Shown here in pieces: positions 58,508 through 64,000 of a stretch of 64,000 bases of DNA. The stretch spans positions 492,501-556,500 of the forward strand of contig JACVVK020000144.1 of assembly GCA_018292915.2 (NCBI GenBank), read 5' to 3'. Position 1 is the first letter of the stretch; every line of letters starts with the position of its first letter. This DNA comes from Batillaria attramentaria. Taxonomy: Eukaryota; Mollusca; Gastropoda; Batillariidae. The translations under genes and the position numbers were made by a program. The notes beneath the pieces are model-generated. The model was given only the letters and a program-made list of their open reading frames with translations, was not told the DNA's origin and ran no database searches.

Positions 58508-58788
58508 ACCTGTGCCGTCCTTTGTCAAAGTTAAGTGGTTTCTGTCCCTTTTGTGTCGCTTTTATTTGTTAAATATATAAATTTTCGTCCTGCAATAATT
58601 TTTTTTTCACTGATAAAAAATGTGCGTGTACACGCAGCGATGGCGCTAGAAAATTTGCCAGCCGGTACTATCAAAAACAGCTGGCAAGCCCAGCAAAGTA
58701 AACCGGTACTGGTGAAAACGAGATCGGTCCCCCCCCCCCCTACTAAGCCGCAGATACCGCTGGAACGCAACAATGCTAACCAAACATT

Positions 58789-59085
58789 TATGCGGTGGCC
58801 TGAGAAACAGCTATGCAGACAGTAGAAATTGTGTCCTCACTGTCCGTTTTAAGCCAAAGATAATCCTTTCGCCACTGCTCGCGAAATTCTCGCTTGGGTT
58901 TTTTAGACTGTGGTCCATTTTCGCCTTTCTGCCGAATCACCACTGTGACCAACGCTACCGCACGCATTTGCTGAAGACTCAGTCAATGACTGACTGCCAC
59001 TCTCTGTATCTTCAGGCGTGTCAGATGGCTTACTTGCCGAATTCCTCGAAAAAAATGAAAGCAGAGATCTCTGTTTCCCGGCCAT
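58789..59085 (-). pseudogene. TTF-type zinc-finger / hAT-like N-terminus, frameshifted
   Basis: Minus-strand ATG at 59085 opens M-A-G-K-Q-R-S-L-L-S-F-F-S-R, in which Q-R-S-L-L-S-F-F fits the PCNA-binding PIP-box pattern, then a Ser/Thr/Glu-rich linker. The frame stops at 58903. A shifted frame over about 58790-58918 reads K-R-E-F-R-E-Q-W-R-K-D-Y-L-W-L-K and T-V-C-I, the start of the F-x-x-x-W-x-x-x-Y-x-W-L...C zinc finger seen in ZNF862/KIAA1586-like, hAT-derived proteins. It ends in TAA at 58789. A dead domesticated or transposon-borne gene start is likely. Confidence 0.5.
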
Positions 59086-59089
59086 AATT

Positions 59090-61200
59090 ATGACAGGCTT
59101 GACAGCAAACGCGAGTGCCCGCGAAAGTTCCAGCTATTTCGCGCCTATCGCTAATAGATATATTATTATACTGCAGTTTGGAGACCTTGGCGGGAAGTGT
59201 GTAGTTAGAATGTCGCAGCGAACCAGCCAGTTGAGAGAAACTCGCGCTATACTGAGAGAGACGGTCGCGCTATACTGTCTGCATAGCTACACCACGGCTG
59301 ACAGAGACAATGTAGCGACTCGCTAGAGTGACGCATCGACAGGTTGAGAGGGGGTGGGGGTGGGTGAGGTTGTAATCGGGGTCTATTAACGTGCATCACA
59401 CACGCTAAAAGAAATCAGCTAGGCTTTTTTTCATAATTATTTTTTTTTCTGCCGGTCATCTTAAGATCCAACCGGTCACCTTTACCGGCAGCCCAATTTA
59501 TTCCGGTATTTTCAGTTTTCAAAACGGTAATTTACCGGCTGTAGCCGGTTAACGCTATCTCTGACACGTTAACCAAAAAAGGATAAGCAGCTGACGGCAC
59601 AGCTTGTACCTGACGCATTATTATTATTATTATTATGAAATGCGCATTGTAAACATGCGAATGAATAAAAAGAAGTCGGAAAATGGTGAAGGATGGATGA
59701 AAGAAACCAACAAAAACAAAAATAAAAAAGGAAGAGAAGAATGGAAGGAAAAATCCTTCTTAAACGATTTAGGTATCATGGCGTACGAGCAGCTGCGACC
59801 GTTGAACAGCACGGACTAAACAAATATATCTGAAACACCTTGGTGTCATGGTGTTTGGTAACTTAGGGGCCGGGGGGGGGGGGCGGGGGGGGGGGCAGGT
59901 GGGGCTGAGATGGTAACTGACCAAGGAAGCAAACATTGTACACAAAACCTCACCTCGCATATGAGTTTTCTCCACTTTCTTGTTGTGTATCGCACTGTTT
60001 GTTTAATTACCCTTAAGTCGTTACTTTGATAGTTACGAATCTTTAACTTATTTACTTCAGTTAACTGTGTGGTGCGTGACAAATTTTAGGCTTCTTGTTT
60101 AACAACAAAAAAGTAAGGAGGTCTTTTCACTCTTTGTGGATTAATACTTCCGAGAATACTTCACCACCTGCGCCGCTCGCAGTCATGTATCGCAGTGGTG
60201 TGAAACGTCCAATACCCCGCAGCAGACACCCCGAAGACGGGACACGCTCGCGGCGCCAGGGTGGCTTGGAGCTTCCAATACCCCGGGTTGGTTACAGGTA
60301 GCAGACACCAGGGACATGTGAAGAAGTGTAAACGGCACGCGCCAGCGGGCATATATCACGTTGACCTTATTAGTTTTTAGCAAGCGGGCCCAGTGTATAC
60401 ACGTCACAACCCAGAAATGGATACTGGGTGCTCTCTCTCTCTGTGTTAATTGAAACAATGTACCCGGTTTAGCTCGATTATCAGCTAATCAGGAAAAGCG
60501 GTAACAAAGGTAAAGACTCCCTGACCCATTCCTATCGGCACCAGTCTCGAAAGGTGTGAAGACTTGCATTGGCCCTGAATAGCTGCGACACGCCATGGAT
60601 CAATATAATAGCTAATCAGCAAACACCCGCATCTCACCCCTACAGGCGTTAGTAGGACACGTGCCTATGTTTCACATGATGTCCTTACTAAACTTTTTGT
60701 TTTCTCATTTCAACACGACTACCGGCCTACCGCAGACGCATATTCTGTCTAATCATTTCAGCTGAGCTCTTCTTCGAACGTCCTCACACCATTTGGACCG
60801 ACCGGACTCGGCGTTCAGCAACGGGGAGCAGTTTTGTTCCGCAAAACACCGTGCGATACTCTCGTGCAATCAAGATCGTATCAGCAAACCCGTTGGCGCG
60901 CGTGGGGGTGGGGGGGGGGGGATAAAATCAGCAAAAACAGCACGTGTACATTCGTCAGGTTTTTTGGAAACTTGAATGGGGCATGGGCTGTACAGTGTAC
61001 ATAAACGAAGGACTCGGCATAAAGTGAATGTTGATGTAAGAGTCGTGACGTGTTGCGAGAAGTATCGTCCTTTTCAGAGTAGAATTTTCTTTTGAACCAT
61101 GGCGGCTCCTAAGCCTTCTTTTTGTGGTCTCGGAAGCAGTACTCAAAGCGGCTATGTGACCTTCTCGTGTGCAAAAGGCACTAATTGGACTTATTATCGT
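59090..61200. other. No supported gene
   Basis: 59445-59560 has repeated ccggt/accgg words. 59866-59895 is a broken G tract. 60205-60310 has 'caataccccg..gcagacacc' twice. Small frames such as 60793-60975 show no domain. Confidence 0.4.
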
Positions 61201-61207
61201 TTGCTTT

Positions 61208-61372
61208 CGGGGTGGCCGAATGGTAGAGCGTTGGACTTCTAATGCTCGGGTCGTGAATTCGTATCCCGGCTGGGACCAAATATTTGTGCTGATTTTTCAT
61301 CGTTGCTCCGTCTTTGATATAACCAGTATGTGGTGGAAAAGGACGTTAAACCCCCAACCCCCCACACCTCAC
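61208..61372 (+). mobile_element. Full-length tRNA-derived SINE
   Basis: A box ggccgaatggtagagcgttgg, B box gtcgtgaattcgtatcccgg, core tttgatataaccagtatgtgg, end gacgttaaacccccaacc. Possible imperfect target repeats tcgtttgcttt / tcgtctgcttc at the edges. Confidence 0.8.
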
Positions 61373-61464
61373 CCACTCGTCTGCTTCAGATACCACTTGT
61401 GGAGTGTGGATTTTACGGCACACAGATAAAATTATATGTGTGGCCGCTCATTGCTGGGGTCTTA

Positions 61465-61499
<35 letters not shown>

Positions 61500-61511
61500 T
61501 GCTTTGGTCCT

Positions 61512-62760
61512 GGCCCTGGAAAATAAGGTTTAAAGAAACAGGTACTGGGTTCCGTGAAAGAATAATAATAATAATAATGAGTATTGTATAGGCGCTTTAC
61601 CCAATTTCGTGAATTGGCTCAAAGCACCGTGAACTGAACCCACCACGCACGCTCACGTGAATCATACGCATTCTCTCACACATTGGACGTAAACACATTA
61701 CAATCACGTTGTGCGAAGGGACAGTCAGCTATTTAAATTTCGGAATTTAGAATTGCATTTATTTTCAAATTTGGTTGGCTGAACCTATCCAAATTTGGTG
61801 GGCTGAACATTTTCAAATGGCTGATCAGTGCGGTATCAAACGCGAAAAATTTATTTGGTGGCTTTCAGCCGGCATGAAACGGCCATAGTAGTGTAGGGGA
61901 ACCCATGCTGAATGTCATGGTATAGGACACAAGATGGTGCCAGTCGTCAGAAGTATGTAGGAAGAGGTTAGAAGTTGGTAGTCGGCAAATACATAAGACT
62001 GACTGCCGGGTGCACAACGGCGGGGATAATTATGGGTAGGATCGGGGGGGGGGGGGGGGTATTTTAGGATAACTGGTCGTAGAGCCGTTTAGTCATCTAG
62101 TGATGCACAACGAGAATTGACTGCTGAATCTAATGGCATATAACATCAGTATAGTGTAGCCGTCGGAGTAGTGGAAAATAAGGTTTAAAGGAACAGATAC
62201 TGGATTCAGTGTAATAGCTGATCAATGCGGTAGCAAACGGGAGAATTTGTCTGATGGCTTTCAGCCGGTATGAAACGGTAATAGTAGTGTAGAGAAATGC
62301 AAGCTAAATGTAATGATGTGGTGTCAGCCGTCAGAGGTACTTAGATAGAGGTTAGAAGTTGGGAGTCGGCAAATACACAGACTGACTGCCGCGGGGATAT
62401 TGATGAAGTCGGGATAAAAAGTATATCAGAGGAAAACGTGCCGTTCAGCCGCTTAGAGAATCTAATGGTACATAACATCAGTATAGTGTAGCCGTCGGAG
62501 TAGTGGAAAATAAGGTTTAACGGCACAGATACTGTATTCGGTGAAATGGCTTCACTGCGGTAGCAAACGGGAGAATTTGCCTGATGACTTTCAGTCGGCA
62601 TGAAACGGTCATAGTGGTGTAGGGGAATCCATTCTGAATGTCATGATGTAAGACACAAGGTGGCATCTGGCGTCAGAGGTACGTAGAAAGAGGTTACAAG
62701 TTGGAGTCGCCAGATACATAGATTGACTGCCGGGTGCACGGCGCGGCGGCGGAGAGAAAG
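61512..62760 (+). repeat. ~336-bp tandem array, three units
   Basis: ggaaaataaggtttaa recurs at 61518, 62171 and 62507; gaaacgg, gactgactgccg and gaggttagaagttgg recur with it. The first unit is lengthened by a retroposon tail (about 61560-61800). A G16 tract is at 62044-62059. Confidence 0.75.
61559..61720 (-). mobile_element. L2-type LINE or SINE 3' tail
   Basis: On the minus strand it ends gggtaaagcgcctatacaat, actcatt then (ATT)n, a common L2-type 3' terminus. It interrupts the tandem array. No coding part. Confidence 0.5.
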
Positions 62761-63116
62761 ATGGGTAGGATCGGTACTTTATTTCGAAAATTACGCTATT
62801 CTACAAAATATGTTCTATTCCCTTTTCTTGCATTTGAACCAGTTTTGGCCGTTACTTCAGTTATTACCCTGAGCCTGCATGTAAAACTCGAGGTTAATCT
62901 AACCCACGACTACTGGCCTAACCCAGAGTAAGACAAAAGAGACCCAAAAATAAAATCAAATTTTAAAAAAGGAAGCGAAGAAAGACGAAAAATTCTTTTA
63001 TAACGGCATATTCACTTTGCCGGAATGGACCCCCTTCTGATTTAAAACAAAACAGCAACAGAATATTTAACCCTAGAGTCAGTTTAGTTTGAGGTAACAG
63101 GCCGGAGTATACCCCT

Positions 63117-63148
63117 GGCTACTTTATACCCTCGGGTATAAAGTAGCC
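63117..63148. other. Perfect 15-bp-arm hairpin
   Basis: ggctactttataccc, two bases, then gggtataaagtagcc. Related gtataccc/gggtata words surround it (63107, 63168, 63213). Could be a MITE core. Confidence 0.7.
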
Positions 63149-63313
63149 TAGGCCGGTTCAACCCCCTGGGTATAGATCAGCCCAGGACGGATTCACCCCC
63201 TCCTGCCCGGAATATACCCACCTGTGAACAGAGTTCACTAAAGTGTTTGCACACGGCCGTTTGCGTGTCAAGTGCGGTTTTTGTGTCAGTTGTTCTCAAC
63301 CTGTCAAGCCGAG

Positions 63314-63701
63314 ATGGATGATTGCCTATACCAGCAGATTTTGAAATTTTATCCAACAAAAAAGAACGAAGACAAAAAATATCCGGACTAGATCTACGAC
63401 ATCAAAAATGTTGCAGACAGGAGAAAGAATGCAAGATGATGGCACTCGGGCTACTGCCGTTGAAATTCTCACCACAGCAAACTTTCTTGCATATAACATT
63501 TGCATCTATACCACGGTGGGCACCAATATGCGCTGGATGCGATATCCCGCAAAGTTTTCACTAAAGGAGACAAGCGAAGTTTGCTTCCACATTGAAAACA
63601 GAAGCGGCCACTTCAATGTGGTTTTGAGCGTTTGCCATTCAAGTAGACTACTGTTATCATCACACCAAGAGAAACCCTGGCTGTTGTTAACTTGGGTCTA
63701 G
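63314..63701 (+). pseudogene. OTU-type cysteine protease-like sequence, frameshifted
   Basis: The frame ending at TAG 63699-63701 encodes R-M-Q-D-D-G-T-R-A-T-A-V-E-I, then A-N-F-L-A-Y-N-I-C-I-Y, R-W-M-R-Y and G-H-F-N-V-V-L-S-V. This fits the second half of OTU domains, including the closing His (G-H-F/Y-x-x-V-L). Upstream, near 63312-63330, D-G and D-C-L-Y appear in frames one base apart, recalling the catalytic D-G-x-C block broken by an indel. OTU genes of this type are often carried by mobile elements. No intact protein can be read. Confidence 0.5.
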
Positions 63702-63867
63702 TTTTATTTTAAATTGCATTAAAAAAAAAATACGATGTGACTCTGAGGAAACTCCACTTGGCTCTTTGCTCTTTTCAGAATGAAGCGGTTTGTCTTGTAC
63801 ATTATGAGATACTAGCATTGCAAGTTTACACAATTTCCCTGCAGAGGCACCTTAAGACACTCTCTCC

Positions 63868-63869
63868 CT

Positions 63870-63903
<34 letters not shown>
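63868..63903. repeat. (TATC)n microsatellite
   Basis: About nine TATC units. The sequence after it up to 64000 has no feature I can support. Confidence 0.95.
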
Positions 63904-64000
63904 GGGTGCATTAGGACAATTACAACACAGATTTAACAAAAATAAAGTAACAGGAAGGAAACAAGAAAACTATAGAACCGCTCACGTGTGCCACACGTCG

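Larger units (their letters stand above)
57551..58568. repeat. ~1-kb near-perfect palindrome
   Basis: Left arm 57551-58052 and right arm 58068-58568 are inverted copies around a 15-base spacer (58053-58067). Reading by eye, the arms differ by one substitution (ggaccag / ggatcag) and by lengths of A/T homopolymers. The 148-codon and 134-codon frames on opposite strands are mirror images, not genes. Could be an inverted retroelement pair or a foldback transposon. Confidence 0.9.

Noticed and set aside
61208..61372. Possible tRNA genes at this and the other SINE heads (17997, 46363)
   Set aside because: A and B boxes are present but no full cloverleaf closes, and each is followed by the shared SINE body and tail.
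62761..62931. 56-codon hydrophobic frame (…EPVLAVTSVI…), briefly considered a mitochondrial NDUFA3-like protein
   Set aside because: Its ATG region (atgggtaggatcgg) is part of the tandem unit also seen at 62032, the similarity is limited to a few residues, and the length is short.

Overview
The window looks like repeat-dominated genomic DNA of a mollusc, most likely a gastropod. Pointers are a GRL101-type receptor (CUB, LDL-receptor class A, C-type lectin and leucine-rich repeats fused to a seven-helix GPCR, a family known from Lymnaea and expanded in molluscs), many (CA)n/(GA)n tracts, tRNA-derived SINEs, L2/CR1-like and RTE-like LINE remnants and numerous foldback/MITE-like elements. Only one clearly intact protein-coding gene is visible: the receptor at 12060-17094 (+), in two exons joined by one intron. 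Nearly everything else is transposable elements, satellites or their debris, plus a few broken coding fragments.

Layout. 1-710 is a degenerate CAT block. 711-2480 is a broken copy of a hairpin-ended interspersed repeat ('family H') with a foldback element inside it. 3053-9545 is copy A of a segmental duplication; copy B is 28848-43228, interrupted at 29205-38017 by an L2-like LINE and two head-to-tail family-H units. 9703-9780 holds a Pro/Gly/Met-rich SmB-like coding tail. 11718-12032 is a small tandem duplication carrying an LRR-coding fragment related to the receptor. 12060-17094 is the receptor. 17173-18597 is another family-H copy, with a full SINE inserted inside. 18624-20321 is a TIR-bounded satellite with 303-bp periodicity. 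21443-24472 is a solo LTR split by an insertion that itself holds a pogo-like element. 24480-27600 is mostly unassigned.

33852-36392 is a pogo-like element inserted in family H, and it is itself split by a hAT-like element (34533-35950). Intact empty sites for both insertions exist elsewhere in the window. 43249-44890 has a 47-bp palindromic repeat and a ~215-bp satellite. 46363-46516 is a SINE and 46789-47357 an inverted LTR. 49420-52560 has LINE fragments embedded in a GA-rich tandem array. 57040-57464 is a mariner-like MITE. 57551-58568 is a ~1-kb, almost perfect palindrome with hammerhead-like motifs near its outer ends. 58789-59085 (-) is a broken zinc-finger/hAT-like N-terminus, 61512-62760 a tandem array, and 63314-63701 a broken OTU-protease-like sequence.

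There is no pathway or operon-like grouping. The coherent stories are the receptor gene with its upstream relic, and a readable order of insertions: the SINE tail, the RTE fragment and the foldback elements predate the segmental duplication, while the L2, family-H pair, pogo-like and hAT-like insertions are confined to copy B. All family names rest on motifs read by eye; no search was run.
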